Below, one piece after another: positions 7,867 to 16,913 of a stretch of 64,000 nucleotides of DNA; positions within the stretch are counted from its first letter, which is position 1; each line of letters starts with the position of its first letter. The translations under genes were made by a program, and so were the position numbers. Location: NCBI GenBank assembly GCA_049975365.1, contig JBNGDS010000004.1, positions 1-64,000 on the forward strand, written 5' to 3'. A model generated the notes under the pieces. It was not told the DNA's origin. It did no database searches and saw only the letters and a list, made by a program, of their open reading frames with translations. This DNA comes from DSBG01 sp049975365. Lineage in GTDB: Bacteria; Desulfobacterota; Desulfomonilia; UBA1062.

Positions 7867-9204
7867 ATGAATAATTCAGGCATGGCGGTCAGGGTCTTAC
7901 TGGTTGCATTCCTTCTTTCTGCTGTTGCAGTGAGCATATTTTTCTACCTCGAATGGGAAAAACCCCAAGTGAAGCTTGATACGCCCCTTGAGATGATCGG
8001 GCAGCACACGGATATCACCATTACCCTCACAGACCTCAAGAGCGGCATCAGGATGTATACGGTGTCCATTGTCCAGGATGAACAGAGGACCGTGGTTGCA
8101 ACAGAGGAGTTCCCTGATTCAGGGCTCTATGAAAAGACTGTAGATATACAGGTCAATCCACGACAGTTGAAGATCCAGGATGGAGATGCTGTGTTCAGGG
8201 TCGAGGCTGTTGATTTCTCTCCTCTCAAGAATACCACGGTGCTCGAGGTTGCGGTAGGGATCGATTCCATCCCGCCACAGATTTCTCTCCTGACGTCGGC
8301 TCACAACGTCAACCCCGGGGGAACGTGTCTGGTACTCTACACCGTGTCGAAAGAGGTGGTGAAAAGCGGTGTTCTCTGTGACGGGGAGTTCTTCCACGGA
8401 TACCTGGTGGAGGAGTCGGGGAAGAAGAGTTATGTCTGCTATTTCGCAATACCCATGGACGTGGAGAGGGCTACACCCATGGCAGTCATGGGTGTGGACA
8501 GGGGAGGAAACGAGACACGTGTCGGGATCCCGTTCTATGTGAGGAAGGCCCACACGTTCAGGAGCGACACGGTATCGGTGAGTACATCATTCATCACGCA
8601 GAAGGCCGTGGAATTCCAGCAGCGCGACGCAACCCTGTCCGGGAAATCCCCTCTGGAAATGTTCGTCCACATCAATACCACGCTGAGGGAAGAGAACGAT
8701 GCGGCAATCAGGTCCATCTGCGAGAAAACCGACACACGGCAACTCTGGCACGGTGCGTTTTCACGGATGGAGAATGCAGCCACCATGTCACGGTTCGGGG
8801 ACAGGAGAACCTACACGTACGAGGGAAAACCCATAGGAGAGAGCATCCACTACGGAATTGACCTCGCATCAACGATGCATGCACCGGTCAGTGCCTCCAA
8901 CAGCGGAACCGTAATCTTTGCGGAACCACTTGGAATATATGGGAATTCGGTGGTTATCGATCACGGCCAGGGTATCATGAGCCTGTATTCCCACCTGAGT
9001 GCCATCGGGGTTCAGGTCGGTCAGGCAGTGGAAAAAGGCAGTCTCATCGGGAATACCGGGGCTACGGGATTTGCCGGTGGCGACCACCTCCACTTCAGTA
9101 TCCTGGTTGGAAGTCGCTACGTGAATCCCATCGAGTGGTGGGACCCTCACTGGATCCAGGACAACGTGGAGAAAAAACTGAGACATGTGTTTTCTGGCAC
9201 GTGA
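7867..9204 (+). CDS. M23 family metallopeptidase (LytM-type), membrane-anchored
   Basis: A predicted peptidoglycan endopeptidase of 445 residues. AAGGAG at 7855-7860 sits six bases before the ATG at 7867, favouring that start over one 24 bp upstream. An N-terminal hydrophobic helix (about 6-24) anchors or exports it. A middle region of about 200 residues has beta-rich, Ig-like character. The C-terminal LytM domain (about 325-430) shows the zinc ligands His and Asp in HYGIDLA and the HLH of GGDHLHF, with intervening SLYSHLS, so it looks catalytically competent. It is monocistronic, and convergent with the ribonucleotide reductase gene. Confidence 0.88.
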   Translation: MNNSGMAVRVLLVAFLLSAVAVSIFFYLEWEKPQVKLDTPLEMIGQHTDITITLTDLKSGIRMYTVSIVQDEQRTVVATEEFPDSGLYEKTVDIQVNPRQLKIQDGDAVFRVEAVDFSPLKNTTVLEVAVGIDSIPPQISLLTSAHNVNPGGTCLVLYTVSKEVVKSGVLCDGEFFHGYLVEESGKKSYVCYFAIPMDVERATPMAVMGVDRGGNETRVGIPFYVRKAHTFRSDTVSVSTSFITQKAVEFQQRDATLSGKSPLEMFVHINTTLREENDAAIRSICEKTDTRQLWHGAFSRMENAATMSRFGDRRTYTYEGKPIGESIHYGIDLASTMHAPVSASNSGTVIFAEPLGIYGNSVVIDHGQGIMSLYSHLSAIGVQVGQAVEKGSLIGNTGATGFAGGDHLHFSILVGSRYVNPIEWWDPHWIQDNVEKKLRHVFSGT

Positions 9205-9320
9205 GACGGCTTCACAGTGAATCTGAACCCCCCGCGGAACTTCTCGGGTATCCACAGGTTCTCTCGGACAGGAAAGGGGAGTCTACGGACACCTCGGTGC
9301 GGGTCCGATGCATCTGTCTT

Positions 9321-11051
9321 TCAGCACGATGCGCTCATTCCGCAGGTCAGGATCTGACCTGGCCGGCTTTGGTCGCGATACAAGGTAATCCCCTTGCATT
9401 TCAGTTCATAGGCGAGCAGAATCGCATCCCTGATGACCTCAGGTGAGACCGTGGAGGGAAAGTTAATCGTCTTGGAGACCGCACTGTCTGTATGAGCCTG
9501 GAATGCCGCCTGTATCCTCACGTGCTGGGAAGGCGGGATGGAAAAGGTCGTAGCAAAGAGATCACGGAACCAGGCCGGTAGGTGTGCATCCTCGGGAAGC
9601 GAGCCCCTTTCCCTGACATGATCTTCCAGGGAAGGAGAGAGAACCCCGTTTTCCTCGGCCACTCTCCTGAATACCGGGTCCATTTCTGCCACACCAATGG
9701 AGCCAGGAATGATCCGGGTATAGGAGAGGGCAAAAAGAGGCTCTATTCCGGATGAACATCCCGCAATCAGACTCAGTGAGCCGGTTGGCGCAATAGTTGT
9801 GACCGAGGCATTCCGCATGGGCGCTTTTCCCTGTTTGTCATAGACGCTCCCGGGAAAGTTCGGGAATGATCCCCTGGTCTTTGCCAGGGCTGTGGATGCC
9901 TCATGGGCCTTCTGCTGTATGAATTCCATGATCCTGGATGCGATGTCAATGCTGGTGTGCGAGGAATAGGGAATTCCCATCATGATAAGCATATGAGCGA
10001 AGCCCATGATTCCGAGTCCAATCTTTCTGTTCCCCCTGGTAATCTGTTTGACGTGCGGCAATGGGTAGTGATTTATCTCCACCACATCGTCCAGGAACCG
10101 CACTGCGAGGTGAATTGTCGACTCGAGCCTGTCCCAGTCGATTTCACAGGCAGTTTCCGTCCTTTTCAGCATCTGTGTGAGGTTGATGGACCCGAGATTG
10201 CAGGATTCAAACGGCAGCAGCGGCTGTTCACCGCACGGGTTCGTGCTCTCGATTGTCCCGAGGTTCGGTGTGGGATTGTGACGGTTGATCTCATCGAGGA
10301 AGAGAATCCCGGGTTCGCCGTTTTCCCATGCGGACTCGATGATGAGATCGAAGATGCGGCGGGCAGAAACTTTTTTCACACACACGGCATTTCTCGGATT
10401 GATGAGGCTGAACATCGCATCCTGCGCGAGGGCACGCATGAATTCATCAGTGACACCCACGGACAGATTGAAGCTCGTCAGGCTCTCGGGGGTTCTCTTT
10501 GCCATGATGAACTCCTCGATGTCAGGGTGATCGATCCTGAGTATACCCATGTTTGCCCCGCGACGAGTTCCGCCCTGTTTGATGATGTCGGTGGCCTTGT
10601 TGAATACCTCCATGAATGACACCGGACCACTTGCTATACCGCTCGTGGTGGAGACATAATCATTCTTTGGCCGCAGGTTGCTGAATGAAAAGCCAGTACC
10701 ACCGCCGCTCTTGTGGATGAGGGCTGTGTTTTTGAGAGCTTCGAAGATGGATTCCAGGGAGTCTTCCACGGGAAGAACAAAACACGCTGAAAGCTGACCG
10801 AGGTCTCTTCCTGCATTCATCAGTGTCGGCGAGTTGGGGAGGAAGATCAGTGAGGCCATGACATCGAAAAAGCGATCTTCGTGGATACGATACTCATGGC
10901 TGGAGGAAAACGCCTTTTCGGCCAGTGCAACGTGGTGGGCAACCCTCCTGAACATCTCTTCAGGCCCTTCGATCACGAGACCCTCGTCATTTTTCTTGAG
11001 ATACCTGCTCTCGAGGATTCTCAGAGCACTTTCAGTCCAATCCTGCACCAT
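9321..11051 (-). CDS. nrdJ: Adenosylcobalamin-dependent (class II) ribonucleotide reductase
   Basis: Reduces ribonucleotides to deoxyribonucleotides using a B12 radical, independent of oxygen. Visible are the N-terminal SRYLKKNDEG and EEMFRRVA, the first redox Cys in LSACF, the glycine-rich SGGGTGFSFS, the catalytic NPCGE with the second redox Cys in ESCNLGS, and APTGSLS. A short C-terminal tail ends in CGMSASC, a likely swinging-cysteine pair. I chose the ATG at 11051 because GAAAGGAT lies eight bases before it; upstream starts at 11078 and 11105 have no ribosome site. At about 576 aa it is a compact member of the family. No cobalamin riboswitch was seen upstream. Confidence 0.93.
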   Translation of the reverse strand: MVQDWTESALRILESRYLKKNDEGLVIEGPEEMFRRVAHHVALAEKAFSSSHEYRIHEDRFFDVMASLIFLPNSPTLMNAGRDLGQLSACFVLPVEDSLESIFEALKNTALIHKSGGGTGFSFSNLRPKNDYVSTTSGIASGPVSFMEVFNKATDIIKQGGTRRGANMGILRIDHPDIEEFIMAKRTPESLTSFNLSVGVTDEFMRALAQDAMFSLINPRNAVCVKKVSARRIFDLIIESAWENGEPGILFLDEINRHNPTPNLGTIESTNPCGEQPLLPFESCNLGSINLTQMLKRTETACEIDWDRLESTIHLAVRFLDDVVEINHYPLPHVKQITRGNRKIGLGIMGFAHMLIMMGIPYSSHTSIDIASRIMEFIQQKAHEASTALAKTRGSFPNFPGSVYDKQGKAPMRNASVTTIAPTGSLSLIAGCSSGIEPLFALSYTRIIPGSIGVAEMDPVFRRVAEENGVLSPSLEDHVRERGSLPEDAHLPAWFRDLFATTFSIPPSQHVRIQAAFQAHTDSAVSKTINFPSTVSPEVIRDAILLAYELKCKGITLYRDQSRPGQILTCGMSASC

Positions 11052-11369
11052 GGCATCTATCCTTTCGTGGACATACATGCCTGCATCGATCTGTCTACGG
11101 AGCATGATTCTGGGTATATGATAACGTGTTCTCCCTTTGCAGGCAATGCAGGAGGCTTTGCACTAGACACCTGAGGGGGATGCGCATGCCTGTGGAATAT
11201 CCTGCAGCAGCGCTGTGAGTAAAATGTATTAAAATAGTAATACAGTACTATTCGATTGAGGACGATATGAGAGGAATATGAGGCGTTCAAATACTTGACA
11301 GAGGATCAAAACACGATTAATTGTATTAAACGAACGATCTAAATGTACTAATATAAAAGGTGGTTCTCG
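11052..11369. other. Intergenic region between nrdJ and the GntR gene
   Basis: A 318-bp divergent region, strongly AT-rich from about 11220. It contains overlapping palindromes at 11226-11252 (separate entry), a second copy of TGTATTAAA at 11322-11330, a TTGACA at 11295-11300 without a convincing -10, and TACTAATAT shortly before the GntR start. No coding potential was seen. Confidence 0.5.
11226..11252 (+). promoter_or_regulatory. Overlapping inverted repeats upstream of the GntR regulator
   Basis: Two perfect interleaved inverted repeats are present: GTATTA-N6-TAATAC (11226-11243) and AATAGTA-N6-TACTATT (11233-11252). Spaced short palindromes in AT-rich DNA before a gntR gene are typical of autoregulatory operators. 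The second site is about 120 bp before the start codon, so it could also act on the divergent nrdJ promoter. Confidence 0.5.
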
Positions 11370-12347
11370 ATGAAACAGACAGTATTCTCCATAAAGGAAG
11401 GCATTCCTCTCTACGTACAGATCAAGGATTACCTCAAGGGGGAGATCAACGCGGGAAAGGTGAAAGACAAGCAGCTTCCGCCTGTGCGGGTGATGGCACA
11501 GCGTTTCGGGGTAAACCCGAATACCGTGCAGAGGGCATACCAGGAGTTGAAGAGGGAGGGCATGGTGAAACCTGCGGTCGGACGGGGCACCTTCGTGAGT
11601 ACGGATGTGAAGGGGCTACAGCGGGAGACCCGGGCAGAACTTCTGCGCAAGGCCATAGAACGGTCAGTGGAAGAAGCCCTCTCTCTTGAATTCTCCCTCG
11701 AGGAGTTTGAAGAGGCCGCCCGGCAGTACATCACGGAAAAAAAGGAACTCATGCAGAAGATCTCTCTCGTGTTCATCGAGTGTAACATCGAACAGCTCAC
11801 GTATTTCACCGAGCATCTGAATCTCGACCGCCACCTGAAGAGAATCCCGGTCCTGCTTGAAGACCTGAGAAAAAAAGACAAACAGGTCATGAAAACAATC
11901 CATCGTTCAGACATCATCGTCACGAGCTTCTACCACCTCGATGAGATCCGCCAGAGACTGGGAAATATCGAGGTCCCTATCATCGGAATCAATCTTGAAC
12001 CCGAGATGAAGACATTGATCGAGATCGCGAAAATCCCGGCTTATTCCACGGTCGGCATTGTCACCAGCAGTGAGCAGTTTCGAACAGAGATCCGCGGGAT
12101 CATGCACCACGCCGGAATCCATTTCGACTCCCTGCTCGAGACACATTCACATGACCCTGGTGAGATCGAAGCCCTCGTGAAAACGTGCTCCGCTGTACTC
12201 GTTTCTCCTCATCAGAAGGAAGGTGTTCTCCGCGCTGTGAAGCCTGGCACAAGGGTCATCGAATTTGTCTTCAGTCCAGACAAGACATCCGTCAACAACC
12301 TCAAGGTTGCACTTCTGGAACTGAAGAGAGGGTTCGGAAATGAATAG
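11370..12347 (+). CDS. GntR family transcriptional regulator
   Basis: A 325-residue regulator. The N-terminal winged helix-turn-helix (about 9-78) is a clear GntR domain, with GIPLYVQIKDYLKGEI, the recognition segment VNPNTVQRAYQELKREGM and the wing GRGTFVS. The C-terminal 230 residues are not the usual FadR/HutC/MocR effector domain. They contain a long helical linker (about 85-135) and then an alternating alpha/beta region, perhaps a ligand-binding Rossmann-like or periplasmic-binding-like domain. It stands 90 bp before the ATP-citrate-lyase-like pair on the same strand and probably controls it in response to a metabolite. AAGGTGG precedes the ATG. Confidence 0.88.
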   Translation: MKQTVFSIKEGIPLYVQIKDYLKGEINAGKVKDKQLPPVRVMAQRFGVNPNTVQRAYQELKREGMVKPAVGRGTFVSTDVKGLQRETRAELLRKAIERSVEEALSLEFSLEEFEEAARQYITEKKELMQKISLVFIECNIEQLTYFTEHLNLDRHLKRIPVLLEDLRKKDKQVMKTIHRSDIIVTSFYHLDEIRQRLGNIEVPIIGINLEPEMKTLIEIAKIPAYSTVGIVTSSEQFRTEIRGIMHHAGIHFDSLLETHSHDPGEIEALVKTCSAVLVSPHQKEGVLRAVKPGTRVIEFVFSPDKTSVNNLKVALLELKRGFGNE

Positions 12348-12436
12348 TACTTGTAAGGCCTGGCCGGATCTCCCTGGTACAGGAATGGTGCCCGGTCTAC
12401 GGCATCCGCATGATTCAGACAAGAGGAGGGTTGTCC

Positions 12437-13681
12437 ATGACAATCAGGATAACGGAACTGACATTTCTTGAACACTTTGCCCCACGGTATGGGATTCCCG
12501 TTCCACGGCATGTGGAGGAGGGTACGGTGAGCAGGTCGGGGCTCAAGAAGACATTGAGCGAGTGGGGAGGGAGTGCGCTCGTCAAACCAGACATCCTCAC
12601 GGGAAAACGTGGCAGGGCCGGTGCAGTGATTGAAGTGAACACGGTCCAGGATACGATCCACGCGATCAAACACATCTCGAGCATGGAGATCAATTCACAC
12701 ATGCCCAGAACAGCGTATCTCGTCGAGAAGATCCCTGCAGTCCTCGAGATTTTTACAGCGATCACGTACAACTCGTCATACCTTTCTCCAACATTCACCG
12801 TCTCCCTTGAAGGAGGAGTAGATATCGAGGATGTGCCGGAGGAGAAGAAGTCCACTATCCCGGTGGATATCTTCCGGGGGCTTGATGCCTACCAGGCGGG
12901 GGAGGTGCTCGCAGAACTCGGCTGCCCGCAGGATCTCATCAGCCCTCTTTCGCGGCACATGGTCTCGTTCTGGGATCTCTTCATCTCAACGGGGATGACA
13001 TCTGCCGAGATCAATCCCTGGAGAGTGACACCAAACGGGAATGCGTATGCCTGCGATTTCAAGGGAATCATCGACGAGGCCAACTTCAAGGCAAAGGTGC
13101 CCGGTATCGAGTTCCCAGACTATCCCGAGGTGATCTCACCCTTCGAGGAAGAGATGGCGGCATGGAGTGCATCGAGCCACCAGGGCCAGGCCCATGTGTC
13201 GGAACTCGGTGGGAAAAAGATCCTGCCCATTCTCTTCGGGGGAGGGGCCTCCACGATCATCACCGAGACCCTTGAGGTTGCCGGGGGTGATCCCATGTTC
13301 CTCTCTGATTTCGGGGGGAATCCCCCATACGAGCGGATGCGTGGCACGGCGAAGATCTGTTTCGATCACAAGCTTGCCGGTGCGAAGCTCCTGCTCATAC
13401 TCGGGGGAAAGGCGAACAACACCTATATCGATGTCACATTCAGTGCACTCGCAGATGCGCTCTTGAGTTATGCTGAAGAACATGGGCCCCTTTCACTTCC
13501 CGTTGTGGTGGGCAGAGGAGGTCCACGGCTTGTCAAGGGGCTGCTTGCCTTGAAGCAGGCCCTCGAATATTTGAGGCTGCCCTATGTCATCTTCGGTCCT
13601 GACACACCGGTGACACTCGTCGCAGAGTACGCAGCCAAGCTGGTGAACGCCCTGCCAGATGAAAGCGAGGTGAAATTATGA
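12437..13681 (+). CDS. ATP-citrate-lyase-like small subunit (ATP-grasp, succinyl-CoA-synthetase-beta fold)
   Basis: About 414 residues that match the N-terminal half of ATP-citrate lyase: an ATP-grasp domain with LVKPDILTGKRG (about 45-56) and the Mg-binding-type segment EINPW followed by an Asp in ACDFKG. The C-terminal citrate/CoA-ligase region carries LFGGGAS, corresponding to the AGGGAS of animal ACLY. AGAGGAGGG lies directly before the ATG at 12437, so the 9-residue upstream extension was discarded. The stop overlaps the next gene by 4 bp, giving coupled synthesis of the two subunits. In Chlorobium-type enzymes these two chains make oxaloacetate and acetyl-CoA from citrate, CoA and ATP. 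This pair is divergent enough that another acyl-citrate-like substrate is possible. Confidence 0.78.
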   Translation: MTIRITELTFLEHFAPRYGIPVPRHVEEGTVSRSGLKKTLSEWGGSALVKPDILTGKRGRAGAVIEVNTVQDTIHAIKHISSMEINSHMPRTAYLVEKIPAVLEIFTAITYNSSYLSPTFTVSLEGGVDIEDVPEEKKSTIPVDIFRGLDAYQAGEVLAELGCPQDLISPLSRHMVSFWDLFISTGMTSAEINPWRVTPNGNAYACDFKGIIDEANFKAKVPGIEFPDYPEVISPFEEEMAAWSASSHQGQAHVSELGGKKILPILFGGGASTIITETLEVAGGDPMFLSDFGGNPPYERMRGTAKICFDHKLAGAKLLLILGGKANNTYIDVTFSALADALLSYAEEHGPLSLPVVVGRGGPRLVKGLLALKQALEYLRLPYVIFGPDTPVTLVAEYAAKLVNALPDESEVKL

Positions 13682-15750
13682 GAGCGAAGACACTGGCCGA
13701 TCTCCTGAAACAGGGGGACAGGGTTGCAGTTTCCAATATTACGGGAAGAGAGGCCTCTCGGGTATCAGAGGAAAGCCAGAAATACTGCAGAAATCTCGTA
13801 GGGGGATGGGCGCTCGGGAAGAGCGGACAGACCATCGAGACACCCCAGGGCCCGATCCCTGTCTACGCGACCTTTGAAGAACTCATGAAGCAGACACCGC
13901 CCGAGATGCATCCCAACAAGATCATCATCTACTCCCCCCCACCTGCAGTGTACGGGGAGGTCAAGGAAGTGGTCGATCACGGCAAAGGGAACGTCGAGAC
14001 GATCTTCGTCATCACCGAACATGTGTCCATCGAGGTGACATCGAAGCTCCATGCGATCTGCCGGTATGCAGGCATTGATGTCATCGGCTGCAACACGCTG
14101 GGAATGATCAATGTTCACGACAGGGTGCGGGTTGGTGCCGTGGGTGGCGATTCACCCCAGGAGACCTTCATCCCGGGGTCTGTAACCATTCTGTCAAACT
14201 CGGGGAATATGGTGAACACCATCGCGAGCTACCTGCTGGCTTCAGGCATGGGGATCTCGTTCGGCATCTCAACCGGAAAGGATCTCCTCATCCTCACTCC
14301 CGTACAGGAACTTCTCACCCTGGCTGAGACAGACCCGCGGACACGATTGATCGTGCTGTACATTGAACCCGGTGGGCTGTATGAGCATGAAGCCATCGAA
14401 ATGATGAAGTCTCGTGGATTCTCGAAGCCCATCGTCGTGTATGTCGCCGGGAAGATTGCAGAGAAGTACAATGTGTCTCTGGGACATGCCGGTGCCGTTG
14501 TAGAAGGGAACCTCACCTCTGCATCGGCAAAGATGCGTGAGTTTGATGCGTACTTCGGGATCGATGGATTTTCCCCGGAGAGGCGATACAAGAAATCAGA
14601 ACAGCTCTCAGACGCTCTGAACAGGGGTATTCGTGTGGCATCCCTCCACCACATCCCCAAGGCGGTGAGGCTTATCTGTGATACTCTCGGCATCGAGCGC
14701 GATATCAGCAGCGCCAAGCCGTTGAAGCTGAACCCGTGGTTCGTGAACCTTGGAGATGTCGCCAAGTACATTCCCCACGAACTGGACCTGGCACAGGGCA
14801 CGATTCCTGAGCCCTACGCTTCGCAGGTGAAGGAGCAGGAACAGGCGCGACTCGGTATCAGCATGGCCAGGCAGTCCATGAGAAACGCCTCGCATGCGAG
14901 TTCCAACGATGGGGTCACTCCCAGGATCTATGGATATTCCCTCATGGACATCATGACAAAAAAATCCTTTGTCTCATCCCTGATTCTTTCGCTGACAGGG
15001 GAGCTTCCACGGGATGAGTTCGAGGAAAACCTTGCACAGATGACATTCATCGCCTCGCTTACGAACGGACCCGGCACCATCTCGGCCCAGGGTGCAAAGC
15101 TGTCCTGCTCTGCAGGAAACTCGCCGAACACCGCCATGATCGGGACACTCGCCGCAATGGGCAGCATTCACGGGGGAAACGGTTCCCAGGCCGTGAGGTT
15201 CCTGCTGGATGTCTTTGCCGACACCGATATTGAAGACCCCTACGACGACTCGATAGACGTGAAGACCGTTGCAGAAAAAGCTGCGGATGATTTCAAACGG
15301 CAAAAGATCGCTGCGAAGGAGGCATCCCTCGAGTATGAGCGGATCCCGTGTCTCGGTCACCCGATCTTCAACAAAGACCCGGTGAATTATGATCCCAGGG
15401 AGCAGGTCATCCACGGATTCATCACTTCCCAGGGGAGATGCAATATCTTCCTGGAGTTCTACCATACGCTGGTCCAGGCCCTCAAGGATAACGGTGTCAC
15501 AAACAAGGTGATGGCGGTCAATGTTGATGCTGCCCTTGCCTGCGTGTGGCTTGGAATCTGCTGGAGGCACCTGAGGGAGAAGCGCATGACCCTTCAGAGG
15601 GCCATGGACATCCCCTTTATCGTGTTCGCTCTGGGAAGGGCGGCAGGGGGCGCAGCCGAGTTTCTGGATCACCAGGACTTCGGCACGAATATGGACATGC
15701 GCATCCCTACCAGCGAGTGCAGGTCGCTCAACAGGCCCAGGGGTCTGTGA
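13678..15750 (+). CDS. ATP-citrate-lyase-like large subunit (CoA-ligase plus citrate-synthase-like domain)
   Basis: A 690-residue chain: an N-terminal CoA-binding/ligase half (about 1-390) and a C-terminal citrate-synthase-like half (about 400-690). The ligase phospho-histidine is present in SLGHAGA (about 265). In the second half, SIHGGNGSQA resembles the first citrate-synthase His motif, GHPIFNKDP...DPRE resembles the second, and NVDAALA the Asp motif. The spacing and flanking residues differ from characterised lyases (for example GRAAGGAAEFLDH near the C-terminus). It is cotranscribed with the small subunit. The likely reaction is ATP-dependent citrate cleavage to acetyl-CoA and oxaloacetate; a related 2-methylcitrate-type substrate cannot be excluded. 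No other reductive TCA genes are in the window. Confidence 0.78.
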   Translation: MRAKTLADLLKQGDRVAVSNITGREASRVSEESQKYCRNLVGGWALGKSGQTIETPQGPIPVYATFEELMKQTPPEMHPNKIIIYSPPPAVYGEVKEVVDHGKGNVETIFVITEHVSIEVTSKLHAICRYAGIDVIGCNTLGMINVHDRVRVGAVGGDSPQETFIPGSVTILSNSGNMVNTIASYLLASGMGISFGISTGKDLLILTPVQELLTLAETDPRTRLIVLYIEPGGLYEHEAIEMMKSRGFSKPIVVYVAGKIAEKYNVSLGHAGAVVEGNLTSASAKMREFDAYFGIDGFSPERRYKKSEQLSDALNRGIRVASLHHIPKAVRLICDTLGIERDISSAKPLKLNPWFVNLGDVAKYIPHELDLAQGTIPEPYASQVKEQEQARLGISMARQSMRNASHASSNDGVTPRIYGYSLMDIMTKKSFVSSLILSLTGELPRDEFEENLAQMTFIASLTNGPGTISAQGAKLSCSAGNSPNTAMIGTLAAMGSIHGGNGSQAVRFLLDVFADTDIEDPYDDSIDVKTVAEKAADDFKRQKIAAKEASLEYERIPCLGHPIFNKDPVNYDPREQVIHGFITSQGRCNIFLEFYHTLVQALKDNGVTNKVMAVNVDAALACVWLGICWRHLREKRMTLQRAMDIPFIVFALGRAAGGAAEFLDHQDFGTNMDMRIPTSECRSLNRPRGL

Positions 15751-15834
15751 AAAGATGCGGGAGGAATGTATCTCCTGAATTCCAGGACCTGTACACATCT
15801 GTTTCCCTGATGAAATTCCTTGGGAGTGAGCACC

Positions 15835-15863
15835 TTGTCTTTCCCATAGGGGGCTCCTATTAT
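15835..15863 (+). promoter_or_regulatory. Sigma-70-type promoter for the peroxiredoxin gene
   Basis: TTGTCT (15835-15840), a 17-bp spacer and TATTAT (15858-15863) form a good promoter about 85 bp before the peroxiredoxin start, so this gene need not depend on the citrate-lyase-like operon. Confidence 0.55.
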
Positions 15864-15948
15864 ATGTGTGAACTCAAGAGGTTCGATAGCATTCTCAGGT
15901 AAAAAAAGAGGGATTCATCCAGATGATGACAGTCACAGGAGGAGTGAT

Positions 15949-16413
15949 ATGGGAAAATTGAAGAAGGGAGATCAGGCGCCTGATTTCGTTCTCACGGATC
16001 AGAATGGATCGCCCGTGAGACTCTCCGATTTCAAAGGACAGAAAGTGCTTGCCTATTTTTACCCCAAGGCGGGAACATCAGGATGTACTGTTCAGGCCGA
16101 GGCTGTGCGGGATGCAAAAGAAGAGCTGGCCCGATCAGGAGTGGCTGTCATGGGCATCAGTCCTGATGATGAAAAGAGCCAGAAAAAATTCGATGAAAAG
16201 AACTCGCTCAGGTTTCCCCTCCTGTCGGACAGGGAGCACAAAACAGCCGAAGCATACGGGGTCTGGGGTGAGAAGAGCATGTATGGAAAGAAGTACATGG
16301 GGATCATCCGGTCCTCTTTCCTGATTGATGAGAAGGGAAAGGTGCTGGATGCATGGTACAAGGTGAGCCCGGGGGATACCGTACCCAATGCGCTGAAGGC
16401 CCTGAAGAAATAA
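15949..16413 (+). CDS. bcp: Peroxiredoxin, Bcp/PrxQ type, apparently 1-Cys
   Basis: A thiol peroxidase of about 154 residues that reduces H2O2 and organic hydroperoxides in the cytosol. The AhpC/TSA fold is evident: GDQAPDFVLTDQNG near the N-terminus, YFYPKAGTSGCT with the peroxidatic Cys (about 46), and GISPDD. In E. coli Bcp the resolving Cys lies five residues after the peroxidatic one. Here that position is Glu (GCTVQAE), so the enzyme would need an external thiol. The start at 15949 is set by CACAGGAGG just upstream. It has its own promoter and stands alone. Confidence 0.9.
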   Translation: MGKLKKGDQAPDFVLTDQNGSPVRLSDFKGQKVLAYFYPKAGTSGCTVQAEAVRDAKEELARSGVAVMGISPDDEKSQKKFDEKNSLRFPLLSDREHKTAEAYGVWGEKSMYGKKYMGIIRSSFLIDEKGKVLDAWYKVSPGDTVPNALKALKK

Positions 16414-16701
16414 TCTGAATCTCTGAAGACGAGGTGGTTCGTGCACAGCAAGAGTGTTCTGTCGGAATTCTTTACATGGACAAACACGCAGGTATCCGCC
16501 GAACGCAACTCGATACTACATTGATTTTTCAACGAGTATCAACATACAGAGCTATGAGAAACGTGCCTTCTCAAGGGGATCAGATCGAAAGTAGTCTGTC
16601 GGATATCTTTACAATTCACGACCAATCAGATCCTCTTCACACAATAACCCCTTGAAAGAAGGAGAAATGTTTTTTTGGATCTGATATTGCAGATCAATCT
16701 G

Positions 16702-16782
16702 CAACCACGTGTTCTCACGTGGAGGACATACAAGCTATCGTTTTATGCTTTCGTATCAGGGGCCGTACGGCCCCTTTTTTTT
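16702..16782 (+). ncRNA. Candidate small RNA with 5' hairpin and intrinsic terminator
   Basis: A predicted transcript of about 80 nt. Upstream, TTGGATCTGATATTGCA (16675-16691) has the GG-N10-GC geometry of a sigma-54 promoter, which would start transcription near 16702. The RNA would open with the perfect hairpin CCACGTG-TTCT-CACGTGG (16705-16722) and end in the terminator at 16759-16782. It resembles no small RNA that I recognise. The alternative is a leader/attenuator that has lost its downstream gene. Confidence 0.4.
16759..16782 (+). terminator. Intrinsic terminator
   Basis: The 16-bp palindrome GGGGCCGTACGGCCCC (16759-16774) is followed directly by eight T residues. It would end the candidate small RNA and any read-through from the peroxiredoxin gene 345 bp upstream. 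Confidence 0.8.
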
Positions 16783-16811
16783 CTCTCCCGGGAGAAACAC
16801 GCATGAACCCC

Positions 16812-16913
16812 TTGACAATGACAGGCAAAAGGTGTTTAAGCGCCAGGAGATACGCCCCACCAGGGCGCCGGAAGTGTGAAGAACAGTCCCTTTACCCAAG
16901 GGACTGTTCACAC
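16812..16913 (+). other. Promoter-like boxes followed by two strong hairpins
   Basis: TTGACA (16812-16817) and TTTAAG (16835-16840) are 17 bp apart. They are followed by the hairpin CGCCC-CACCA-GGGCG (16853-16867) and a long stem at 16874-16913 whose core AACAGTCCCTT/AAGGGACTGTT is an 11-bp perfect match. No T-run follows. This may be a second small RNA or the 3' processing stem of the converging AtuA-like operon. Confidence 0.3.

Noticed and set aside
11052..11230. Possible cobalamin riboswitch before the B12-dependent ribonucleotide reductase
   Set aside because: No B12-box-like GCCACTG and no matching core were found on the minus strand.
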